DNA of 40,615 bases from Draconibacterium orientale (GTDB taxonomy: Bacteria; Bacteroidota; Bacteroidia; Bacteroidales; UBA12170), in NCBI GenBank assembly GCA_020718205.1, contig DYSN01000015.1:7429-48043 (forward strand), written 5' to 3'. Shown piece after piece: positions 33,744-40,615 of the stretch. The translations under genes were made by a program, and so were the position numbers. The first letter of the stretch is position 1. Each line of letters starts with the position of its first letter. A model generated the notes under the pieces. It was not told where the DNA came from and searched no databases. It saw nothing but the letters and a program-made list of their open reading frames with translations.

Positions 33744-34424
33744 ATGCGAAGTCTTCTTACTTTCTCATTCATCGTTGCCATTGCCCTGACTTCTATGGCG
33801 CAAAAACGGCTGACAGATATGGTTTATCTCAAAAATGGAGATCGCTTTTCGGGATTTATCATCAATGAAATACCAAAAAAATCTATAACCATCCAAAGCG
33901 ATGATTTAGGAGTGATTACCTTCAATTACGAAGATATTCTTATCATCCGCCGAAAGGACATCAATACACGGCATGAAAAATATATCGAATCGGGTAAAAA
34001 TAAATACGTTAGTTTGGGGCTGGGTTATGGGGCAAGCTATGGAGGAGCGGGATTTAGGTTTCAACAGAGAATTGGTCGGATAGCGGGATTTGCCTATCAC
34101 TTTGGGGTTGGTATTAACAGAAATTTTTCCAACCTTGCCGTATATAAAAAGGCATCGATGAAAAATATAGGTATTCTTGTGGGAGGGATGAAATTCTTTT
34201 TTTATAAGTATTTCTACGTCGGCATTTCAGTTGGTTACACATTCATTGAAGGGCCTGAGATTGCCCGGACTGCTTATTCACTGGGCGCCGACTGGGTTTT
34301 TTACAGGAATTTTGGCTTGAATGCAGCCATAGGCACCATGGATAGAAGTGGCAGCGGCTTGGTTGTAGAACCATCGAGCCTGAGTTTTGATATAGGCATA
34401 TTCTATAAATTTGGAAAGGATTAA
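33744..34424 (+). CDS. Predicted outer-membrane protein with one KNGD beta repeat (operon member 1)
   Basis: Not a family I can name. It has 226 residues with a signal peptide (first ~20, ending SMAQ). Residues ~25-69 form a small beta repeat (MVYLKNGDRFSGFIINEI ... FNYEDILIIRR) that recurs in the next two genes. From ~86 on there is a glycine- and aromatic-rich region of short alternating strands (YVSLGLGYGASYGGAGFRFQ, then GFAYHFGVGI and FFYKYFYVGISVGY) ending in FDIGIFYKFGKD, as expected of an 8-strand-type outer-membrane barrel with a terminal aromatic near the C-terminus. The next gene starts 5 bases after its stop. Function unknown. Confidence 0.8.
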   Translation: MRSLLTFSFIVAIALTSMAQKRLTDMVYLKNGDRFSGFIINEIPKKSITIQSDDLGVITFNYEDILIIRRKDINTRHEKYIESGKNKYVSLGLGYGASYGGAGFRFQQRIGRIAGFAYHFGVGINRNFSNLAVYKKASMKNIGILVGGMKFFFYKYFYVGISVGYTFIEGPEIARTAYSLGADWVFYRNFGLNAAIGTMDRSGSGLVVEPSSLSFDIGIFYKFGKD

Positions 34425-34429
34425 ACCAT

Positions 34430-35482
34430 ATGATAAAAAATATTTTCATTCTCCTTTTTGTTTTCACCACTGTTTTCCTGCAAGCTCAAACGCATATGAA
34501 GGCTATAGTGGTGGATAACCGCAAAAGTTTTACAGGGATTATTGAAAAATTGGATTCCAGACAATTTATCGAAATTCATACCAAAGACAGCCTTCGAAGT
34601 ATTCCAGTGAATTCTATTGAGAGAATTATCTTGAAACCAGACATAACCAAGCATTTTAGCGATTATATTTTGATGCTTAATGGCGACCGAATCAGAGGAA
34701 CAATCGACCATAACAACCCCAATGACAGCACGGTTCGAGTATTTACTTTCTACGGCGACAGTTTGATCATCGCAAAAAAGCATATCCTTAGGATAACGGT
34801 GGATCGTAGAAATTTCAAAACCAAACCGAAAGAATTCCCATTGAATGATTTCCATGAAATGATATATCTCAGGAATCGCGACATGATAGTTGGGGAGATT
34901 GTCAGCGATAGTTCAGATAACATAACCCTTCGCCTGCCCAATAAATCAGAAATCGGGATTGCAAGGAAAGATATTGAGCGAATTGCTCCATCGGGCGATA
35001 AATTTTTCCAAAGAAGCCATAACCGCTATACGTCCTTCGGGTTTGGTTTTGGTAATGGCTATGGAGGAATTGGTGTAAAATTTCAGCAACGCCGGGGAGG
35101 AGAAATGGGTTTCGCCTATCATTTGGGTCTGGGTTTACAATTTGATTTATTTATAGGAGAGCCCATAATTCGCTATAATGCCGGGATCAAATGGTATTAT
35201 TACAGAAACCTATATCTCGACCTCGCCTATGGTTTCCTGTACCGAAAGCAAATTCCACGATCAGAAATCGATGTTTATAATTATTATATAAGTCTTGGAA
35301 CCGACCTTTTTATTAAAAGAAATTTTGGATTCAATGTGTCTTTGGGCATTGCACCAGAATATATTCCCAATAATGGTGATTTCGATATTTTCGATGTCGA
35401 TGAAAATGGACTTGTTTTACCAAGATATTTAGTTGTGGAACTTGGAATAATTGTAAAACTTCATAAAAAGTATCAAAAATGA
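34430..35482 (+). CDS. Predicted outer-membrane protein with three KNGD beta repeats (operon member 2)
   Basis: A paralogue of its neighbours, 350 residues, with a signal peptide (first ~20, ending LQAQ). Three copies of the small beta repeat lie at residues ~25-68 (SFTGIIEKLD ... VNSIERIIL), ~79-124 (LMLNGDRIRGTI ... KKHILRITV) and ~143-186 (IYLRNRDMIVGEIVSD ... RKDIERIAP). Then comes the shared C-terminal barrel (~198-350; NRYTSFGFGFGNGYGGIGVK, then GFAYHLGLGL and YYYRNLYLDLAYGF). The repeat expansion is the main difference from genes 1 and 3. Its stop overlaps the next ATG (ATGA), so translation is coupled. Function unknown. Confidence 0.8.
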   Translation: MIKNIFILLFVFTTVFLQAQTHMKAIVVDNRKSFTGIIEKLDSRQFIEIHTKDSLRSIPVNSIERIILKPDITKHFSDYILMLNGDRIRGTIDHNNPNDSTVRVFTFYGDSLIIAKKHILRITVDRRNFKTKPKEFPLNDFHEMIYLRNRDMIVGEIVSDSSDNITLRLPNKSEIGIARKDIERIAPSGDKFFQRSHNRYTSFGFGFGNGYGGIGVKFQQRRGGEMGFAYHLGLGLQFDLFIGEPIIRYNAGIKWYYYRNLYLDLAYGFLYRKQIPRSEIDVYNYYISLGTDLFIKRNFGFNVSLGIAPEYIPNNGDFDIFDVDENGLVLPRYLVVELGIIVKLHKKYQK

Positions 35483-36126
35483 GAACAACAATAACCATCC
35501 TATTGCTTCTGTTCATCCTGGATTCCAGTGCCCAATCAATTCTGGAATCTACAGTTCATCTAAAAAATGGTTCCCGCTTAACCGGCGAAATCGTTGACAT
35601 GAATCCCCAGGAATTCTTGTTAATCAAGCTAAATAGCGGGGATACAGCCCGAATTTATTTCGACGAAGTTAAATTGATTCATTCCAAACCCCTCCGGCAA
35701 TTGTCATATAACCAATACATTTCCATTTCGCCTGGAATTGGAAACAGTTATGGAATGATTGGACTTAGGCTTCAAACCCGAATGGGTAAGAAAATGGGCT
35801 ATGGATTTCACACTGGCTTTGGAGTTTATCCCGATTTTTATGGAACTCATGTAAATCCCTGGTTTAATATTGGGTTTAAATACTTTTTTTACCATTCTTT
35901 CTATTTGGATATTGCTGTTGGAACTATTGAGCAAAATATTATTAATCAGGAGTTTACATTGGAATATGGTCCATCTGTGCTTGTGGGGCTCGATTACTTT
36001 TTTAACAATAGACTTGGAATCAATGCTGCCCTTGGTGGGGCATCGAAGTTTGGAAGACAAGGCATAGGCTTTGACTATTTGGTATTCGATTTAGGATTTA
36101 ATTTAAAGATAAAGCAATGGGATTAA
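35479..36126 (+). CDS. Predicted outer-membrane protein with one KNGD beta repeat (operon member 3)
   Basis: A third paralogue, 215 residues, with a signal peptide (ending SSAQ near residue 19). A single beta repeat lies at ~24-68 (VHLKNGSRLTGEIVDMNPQE ... FDEVKLIHS). The barrel region starts at ~78 (NQYISISPGIGNSYGMIGLR, then MGYGFHTGFGVYPD and FFYHSFYLDIAVG) and ends FDLGFNLKIKQWD. Order and spacing of repeat and barrel match operon member 1. It is coupled to member 2 by ATGA and overlaps the lipoprotein gene by 10 bases. Function unknown. Confidence 0.8.
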   Translation: MRTTITILLLLFILDSSAQSILESTVHLKNGSRLTGEIVDMNPQEFLLIKLNSGDTARIYFDEVKLIHSKPLRQLSYNQYISISPGIGNSYGMIGLRLQTRMGKKMGYGFHTGFGVYPDFYGTHVNPWFNIGFKYFFYHSFYLDIAVGTIEQNIINQEFTLEYGPSVLVGLDYFFNNRLGINAALGGASKFGRQGIGFDYLVFDLGFNLKIKQWD

Positions 36127-36641
36127 AGTTTAAATATCTGTTGGCGGGCCTGTTCATTATCATGACAGCATTTCTTCTAAACTCATGCAGAAAGTATGAA
36201 GAAGGGCCCTTTTTCTCGTTACGAACCGCGAATGAGAGACTTTTGGGCGTGTATAATATTTCAAATTGTTCCAAGGATGGCGAAAACCTGACCAACGCAC
36301 TCAATAACGAATTTGGCTATACCAGGCTATCCATTTATGAATATGATTACAATACCAGGTATACATTTCTAAGAATCGATTATAATAGTCTCTATAACAA
36401 AGATTTAGTATTTGGAAATTATAATTTTGATGATCGGGATATCATTAAATTCAGGCAAAGTTATGATTATAATTACGACTCAACTGCTGATTATAATAAG
36501 GTATTGGAAGCTTTCGTAGCCGGGAAAGTCAATGCAGTTATTAAAAAATTAACTATGAAAGAGTTGATATTTGAATTTGAATATAACCACAAAATCCTTC
36601 GGTTCGAATGTCAAAAGGATATGTCGGATGCTGAGTATTGA
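36117..36641 (+). CDS. Predicted lipoprotein, last gene of the barrel operon
   Basis: A 174-residue lipoprotein with a lipobox (LLNSC, Cys24). The mature part is small, rich in Tyr, Asn and Asp (YEYDYNTRYTF, FDDRDIIKFRQSYDYNYD), and appears to be mainly beta strand, ending KELIFEFEYNHKILRFE, a pattern seen in lipocalin-like lipoproteins; that fold is a guess. It overlaps the upstream barrel gene by 10 bases, so it belongs to the same operon and could be its periplasmic or surface partner. No homologue is recognised. Confidence 0.75.
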   Translation: MGLKFKYLLAGLFIIMTAFLLNSCRKYEEGPFFSLRTANERLLGVYNISNCSKDGENLTNALNNEFGYTRLSIYEYDYNTRYTFLRIDYNSLYNKDLVFGNYNFDDRDIIKFRQSYDYNYDSTADYNKVLEAFVAGKVNAVIKKLTMKELIFEFEYNHKILRFECQKDMSDAEY

Positions 36642-36661
36642 AAGAAAAAAAAGGTATAATT

Positions 36662-36697
36662 AAAAAACCCGAAGTATAATTGTACTCCGGGTTTTTT
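36662..36697. terminator. Bidirectional terminator between the barrel operon and nifJ
   Basis: An A6-CCCG arm (36662-36671) pairs with CGGG-T6 (36688-36697), extended inward by AGTA/TACT across one mismatch, with a 6-nt loop. A and T runs on both sides let it serve both convergent transcripts. Confidence 0.9.
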
Positions 36698-36715
36698 GTT
36701 ATTCAGCATTCATAA

Positions 36716-39700
36716 TTATTTTTTAGTGAAGTCCATGGCCACCATACGTTTATAACTTTCGTGACGTCTTTTGGCATTTTCTTCGGATAATTTGAACAGG
36801 ATATCGGCTTGTTCGGGGAAGGCTTTCATTAAAGAAGTGTACCTTACCTCGTTCTTCAGGAAGCTTTGGAATTTGTTCCAATCAGGCTCTTTAGAGTCTA
36901 ACTGGAATGGATTTTTTCCTACTTCTTCCAATCTGGGGTCGAAGCGATACATGCTCCAGTAACCTGCTTCCACTGCCATTTTCTCTTCATCCTGAGTACC
37001 ACTCATTCCGCCTTTAATACCATGGGCAATACATGGAGAATAGGCAATAATCAAAGATGGGCCTGGATAAGCTTCAGCTTCTTTCATGGCTTTGAAATAC
37101 TGGTTCTGACTGGCACCCATGGCCACCTGAGCCACATAAACATAACCATAAGTCATGGCCATCATACCCAAATCTTTTTTGCGGATTTTCTTTCCGGAAG
37201 CAGCAAATTTAGCAACAGCAGCTGTTGGGGTAGATTTCGACGACTGACCGCCGGTGTTGGAATATACCTCGGTATCGAGAACCAAAACATTCACATCTTC
37301 GCCAGAGGCTAAAACGTGGTCTAAACCGCCATAACCAATATCGTAAGCCCAACCGTCGCCACCAAAAATCCAAACCGAACGTTTGGTGAAATACTGACTC
37401 AGTGCCATCAATTCTTTGGCCAAATCATCTGTTGCATTTTCCAAAACTGCTTTGAGTTTGGTAGAAGCATCTTTAGATAAATCGGCGTTATCTTTGGTTT
37501 CCAACCAGTAAGAAAATGCTTCTTTACGGTCTTCGGTCACGCCGGCAGCCAGCACTTCGGTGAGTTTGCGGGCAATACGTTCGCGTAGTTTTTTCACAGC
37601 AACAGCCATACCATAACCATATTCGGCGTTGTCTTCGAATAATGAGTTGGCCCATGCTGGTCCTTCGCCCTGAGCATTTTTACAATAAGGAGTCGATGGA
37701 GCCGAACCGCCATAGATGCTCGAACAACCGGTAGCGTTGGCCACCATCATTCTGTCGCCATAAAGCTGGGTAATGGTTTTAATATAGGGAGTTTCACCGC
37801 AACCAGCACAAGCTCCGGAGAACTCGAACAATGGTTGAGCAAACTGTGAATTTTTAACCGATTTGGAAGGATCGATTAAGTTGGTTTTGTAAGTTACATT
37901 TTCTGCAAAATAAGTCCAACGGTCGGCTTCGGCCATTTGGGTTTCGGCTGGTTTCATTACCAGCGATTTTTCTTTCGAAGGACAAACTTCGGCGCAGTTA
38001 CCGCAACCTGTGCAATCTAATGCAGAAAGCTGAATGCGGAACTGATATCCTTTGAGTTCCTTGCCTTGAGCATCTAAAGTAACAGTGCCTTCTGGTGCAT
38101 TGGCCACTTCGTTTTCATTCATGATGAAAGGACGGATGGCGGCGTGAGGACAAACATAGGAACATTGGTTACACTGAATACAGTTTTCGGCAATCCACTC
38201 AGGCAATTCCACAGCTATACCACGTTTCTCGTAGGCGGCAGATCCAGCTGGGAAAGTACCATCTTCGCGACCACGGAACACAGAAACAGGTAAATCGTCG
38301 CCTTTAAGAGCATTTACAGGTTCGAGAATACTTCTGATGAATTCAGGAACTGCTTTTGCTGCTTTTTCTTCTTCAGCTTCAACGTTGAGTTTAGCCCATT
38401 CTTTAGGGATTTCAACTTTTACTACATCACCACCACGATCAACGGCAGCATAGTTCATATTGATAATCTCTTCACCTTTTCTTCCGTAGGATTTGATGAT
38501 GAATTCTTTCATTTTTTTAACTGCCAAATCGAAAGGAATCACATTGGCAACCTTAAAGAAAGCAGCTTGCATGATGGTGTTGGTGCGGTTACCCAAACCA
38601 ATTTCCATGGCAATTTGGGTAGCATTAATCATATACATGCTGATGTTCTTCTCGGCCAGAGTTTTTTTCATATTGGCTGGAAGATGCTCGAGAGTTTCTT
38701 TTTCGTCCCAGATACTATTGAGAAGGAACACGCCATTTTCCTTGATTCCGGCCAACATATCATATTTGGTCAGGTAAGAAGGCACGTGACAAGCCACAAA
38801 GTCGGGAGTACCCACCAAATAGGTAGAGCGGATTGGGTTATCGCCAAAACGGAGGTGAGAAGCTGTGAAACCACCAGATTTTTTGGAGTCGTAGGCAAAA
38901 TAGGCCTGAGCATATTTATCGGTATAATCGCCAATGATTTTGATGGAGTTTTTATTGGCACCCACAGTACCATCGGCACCAAGACCATAGAATTTACCTT
39001 CGAAAGTACCGACAGGAACCACTGAAACTTCAGGGCCAACAGGTAATGAAAGGAAGGTAACATCGTCTACAATACCCAGGGTGAATCTATTTTTAGGTTC
39101 TGGCAATTTCAGGTTATCAAAAACTGCTATAATTTGAGCAGGAGTAGTATCCTTGGAGCTCAAGCCGTAGCGACCGCCTACAACCACAGGCGCATTTTCT
39201 TTACCATAGTACAAATCTCTCACGTCTAAATAGAGAGGTTCGCCATTGGCTCCGGGTTCTTTGGTTCTGTCGAGAACTGCAATTCTTTTAACAGACTCGG
39301 GCATCACCCTGAAGAAATATTTGGCGGAGAAAGGACGGTAAAGATGAACAGAAACCAAGCCTATTTTTTCGCCTTTGGCCAATTTATAGTCGATAACTTC
39401 TTTAATGGTTTCGGTTACAGAACCAATGGCAATAATTACGTCGGTAGCATCGGGCGCACCGTAGTAAGTAAATGGGTGATATTCACGGCCAGTGAGTTTG
39501 GTGATTTCATTCATATAGCTTTCTACCATATCGGGCAACGCATCGTAGAATGGATTGGCAGCTTCGCGGGCCTGGAAATAAATATCGGGGTTTTGAGCAG
39601 TACCACGGGTTACGGGGTTTTCGGGGCTCAAGGCGCTATCTCTGAAATCCTGAAGGGCTTTTCTGTCGAGAAGCGGAGCCAAATCGTCTTCGCAAAGAGC

Positions 39701-40258
39701 TTCAACTTTTTGAATTTCGTGAGAGGTGCGGAAACCATCGAAGAAATGCACGAAAGGAATTCTCGATTTGATGGCGGTGAGGTGAGCAACACCCGCTAAA
39801 TCCATCACTTCCTGAACACCACCGGTTGCTAAGAACGCAAAACCAGTTTGACGGGCCGACATCACATCGCTGTGGTCGCCAAAAATTGACAAAGCCTGAG
39901 CGGCTAAACTTCTTGCACTCACATGGAATACACCGGGGAGCAATTCGCCGGCAATTTTGTACATGTTTGGAATCATCAGTAACAAACCCTGGGAAGCGGT
40001 GAATGTGCTGGTAAGAGCACCCGATTGCAAGGAGCCGTGAACGGCACCCGAAGCACCACCTTCCGATTGCATTTCGGTTACGGTAACAGTTTCGCCAAAA
40101 ATATTTTTTCTTCCGTCGACTGCCCACTCATCCACATATTCGGCCATATTCGAAGATGGCGTAATCGGATAAATAGCAGCAACTTCGCTGAACATATAAG
40201 CTATGTGCGAAGCGGCATAATTTCCATCACAAGTGATAAATTTTTTCTTTTTTTCCAT
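36716..40258 (-). CDS. nifJ: Pyruvate:ferredoxin (flavodoxin) oxidoreductase
   Basis: A 1180-residue single-chain PFOR of normal length with all domains: the N-terminal pyruvate-binding domain (ITCDGNYAASHIAYMFSEVA, then YPITPSSNMAEYVDEWA), domain II/III with FGLG-type segments, a two-cluster ferredoxin domain (CIQCNQCSYVCP near 690 and CTGCGNCAEVCPS near 745), proximal cluster cysteines (CAGCGETPY near 815) and the TPP domain (GGDGWAYDIGYGGLDH near 965; NTGGQSSKSTP). It converts pyruvate and CoA to acetyl-CoA, CO2 and reduced ferredoxin, indicating an anaerobic or low-oxygen lifestyle. It is monocistronic, with a -7 box and a perfect palindrome upstream. In other anaerobes its electrons feed [FeFe]-hydrogenase, whose regulatory cluster is decayed here. 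Confidence 0.97.
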   Translation of the reverse strand: MEKKKKFITCDGNYAASHIAYMFSEVAAIYPITPSSNMAEYVDEWAVDGRKNIFGETVTVTEMQSEGGASGAVHGSLQSGALTSTFTASQGLLLMIPNMYKIAGELLPGVFHVSARSLAAQALSIFGDHSDVMSARQTGFAFLATGGVQEVMDLAGVAHLTAIKSRIPFVHFFDGFRTSHEIQKVEALCEDDLAPLLDRKALQDFRDSALSPENPVTRGTAQNPDIYFQAREAANPFYDALPDMVESYMNEITKLTGREYHPFTYYGAPDATDVIIAIGSVTETIKEVIDYKLAKGEKIGLVSVHLYRPFSAKYFFRVMPESVKRIAVLDRTKEPGANGEPLYLDVRDLYYGKENAPVVVGGRYGLSSKDTTPAQIIAVFDNLKLPEPKNRFTLGIVDDVTFLSLPVGPEVSVVPVGTFEGKFYGLGADGTVGANKNSIKIIGDYTDKYAQAYFAYDSKKSGGFTASHLRFGDNPIRSTYLVGTPDFVACHVPSYLTKYDMLAGIKENGVFLLNSIWDEKETLEHLPANMKKTLAEKNISMYMINATQIAMEIGLGNRTNTIMQAAFFKVANVIPFDLAVKKMKEFIIKSYGRKGEEIINMNYAAVDRGGDVVKVEIPKEWAKLNVEAEEEKAAKAVPEFIRSILEPVNALKGDDLPVSVFRGREDGTFPAGSAAYEKRGIAVELPEWIAENCIQCNQCSYVCPHAAIRPFIMNENEVANAPEGTVTLDAQGKELKGYQFRIQLSALDCTGCGNCAEVCPSKEKSLVMKPAETQMAEADRWTYFAENVTYKTNLIDPSKSVKNSQFAQPLFEFSGACAGCGETPYIKTITQLYGDRMMVANATGCSSIYGGSAPSTPYCKNAQGEGPAWANSLFEDNAEYGYGMAVAVKKLRERIARKLTEVLAAGVTEDRKEAFSYWLETKDNADLSKDASTKLKAVLENATDDLAKELMALSQYFTKRSVWIFGGDGWAYDIGYGGLDHVLASGEDVNVLVLDTEVYSNTGGQSSKSTPTAAVAKFAASGKKIRKKDLGMMAMTYGYVYVAQVAMGASQNQYFKAMKEAEAYPGPSLIIAYSPCIAHGIKGGMSGTQDEEKMAVEAGYWSMYRFDPRLEEVGKNPFQLDSKEPDWNKFQSFLKNEVRYTSLMKAFPEQADILFKLSEENAKRRHESYKRMVAMDFTKK

Positions 40259-40320
40259 TGTATAAAAGTATTATAAATATCAGTTTTTTGGTTTCACAAC
40301 TAAGCTTGCAAAACGAGGCG

Positions 40321-40328
40321 CAAAATTA
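40321..40328 (-). promoter_or_regulatory. Bacteroidota -7 box for nifJ
   Basis: TAATTTTG followed by CGCC on the minus strand, giving a leader of about 56 nt. TTG lies 23 bases upstream, slightly too far, inside the palindrome arm. Confidence 0.5.
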
Positions 40329-40339
40329 ATAAAAATAGC

Positions 40340-40361
40340 GGCCTTTTTCCCCAAAAAGGCC
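40340..40361. promoter_or_regulatory. Palindrome over the nifJ -33 region (candidate operator)
   Basis: GGCCTTTTT, CCCC, AAAAAGGCC: perfect 9-bp arms around a 4-base centre. It sits 11 bases upstream of the nifJ -7 box, covering the -33 region. It could instead be a terminator stem for a transcript reaching this point, but neither side shows a clean T run outside the stem. Confidence 0.45.
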
Positions 40362-40538
40362 AATTCGGGCTAAATTTCAACAATTTAGAAAGGTTATAGA
40401 TTAGACTTTTTATTTCAATCGTTTGCATAAAAAATTGCAATTTGGGAGGTTGTTTTTGCTTTACAACCGGCTTTACTTTTATAGAAATGATTTGTTTTAC
40501 AATTTTGAAATTTGCAGATGACAGATGGGAAGGAGACC

Positions 40539-40602
40539 CAATATACTTTTCAACTTCTATTAATTAATGAGTCCGGTCTAAAAAGGTCGTAAAAGTATAT
40601 TG
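40539..40602. repeat. Perfect 12-bp inverted repeat, 40-bp centre
   Basis: CAATATACTTTT (40539-40550) and AAAAGTATATTG (40591-40602) are exact reverse complements. The centre holds the palindrome TTAATTAA and a GTCC/GGTC-rich stretch. The nature is unknown; it could be a small palindromic element or a regulatory site of a gene beyond the window. Confidence 0.6.
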
Positions 40603-40615
40603 AAATTCACAATTC

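Larger units (their letters stand above)
40259..40615. other. Region upstream of nifJ to the window end
   Basis: 357 bases without a recognisable gene. It contains the nifJ -7 box, a perfect 9-bp-arm palindrome next to it, and at the far right a perfect 12-bp inverted repeat enclosing 40 bases. Confidence 0.6.

Noticed and set aside
38567-39025. 152-codon frame on the plus strand inside nifJ
   Set aside because: It is antisense to an intact PFOR coding region and has no family features.

Overview
The window is a 40.6-kb piece of a Bacteroidota chromosome, probably an anaerobic or fermentative member of the Bacteroidales/Marinilabiliales type. The support is: a complete type IX secretion (T9SS) neighbourhood (PorV, two PorU-like sortases, PorP/SprF, GldJ), a T9SS sorting tail on the first protein, an unusually long NusB, a CheY-like regulator of the Rcp1 type, pyruvate:ferredoxin oxidoreductase, and repeated TAnnTTTG boxes (the -7 element of the Bacteroidota housekeeping sigma factor) just upstream of many genes. 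No tRNA, rRNA, CRISPR array, prophage or insertion sequence was recognised.

Layout. 1-1550: 3' part of a surface-sorted c-type cytochrome and a convergent small HMA-domain protein. 1738-2928: sucC. 3159-8026: a signalling operon (FIST sensor, PAS histidine kinase, single-domain response regulator, hybrid histidine kinase). 8000-9889 (-): CapD/FlaA1-type nucleotide-sugar dehydratase. 10237-11340: gcvT. 11417-12379 (-): nusB. 12528-13775 (-): AAA_14/DUF4143 ATPase with an altered Walker B motif, behind an intergenic region with a 33-bp tandem repeat. 14150-17897: a six-gene cluster of the kind that normally accompanies [FeFe]-hydrogenase genes (DRTGG, anti-sigma-like ATPase, Fe-hydrogenase-like protein, second DRTGG, PHP, histidine-kinase-like ATPase). 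Five of its six genes carry in-frame stops or frameshifts, and both ATPases have altered nucleotide-binding glycine motifs, so it looks like a regulatory module decaying in place with no hydrogenase genes beside it.

17943-19510 (-): a family-4 glycosyltransferase and ispF. 19703-28138 (-): porV and two tandem porU-like sortase genes. 28617-33590 (+): porP/sprF, gldJ, murF and anmK. 33744-36641 (+): a four-gene operon of three related predicted outer-membrane proteins, carrying one, three and one copies of a small KNGD-type beta repeat in front of a common C-terminal barrel, plus a lipoprotein; I do not recognise its function and it is the best candidate here for an undescribed system. 36716-40258 (-): nifJ (PFOR). 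The right edge holds two clean inverted repeats, one over the nifJ promoter.

The T9SS genes work as a unit: PorU cleaves and attaches cargo, PorV shuttles it, and GldJ and PorP/SprF are motor- or adhesin-associated components. The cytochrome at the left edge is a likely client. murF and anmK are wall synthesis and recycling genes travelling with gldJ.
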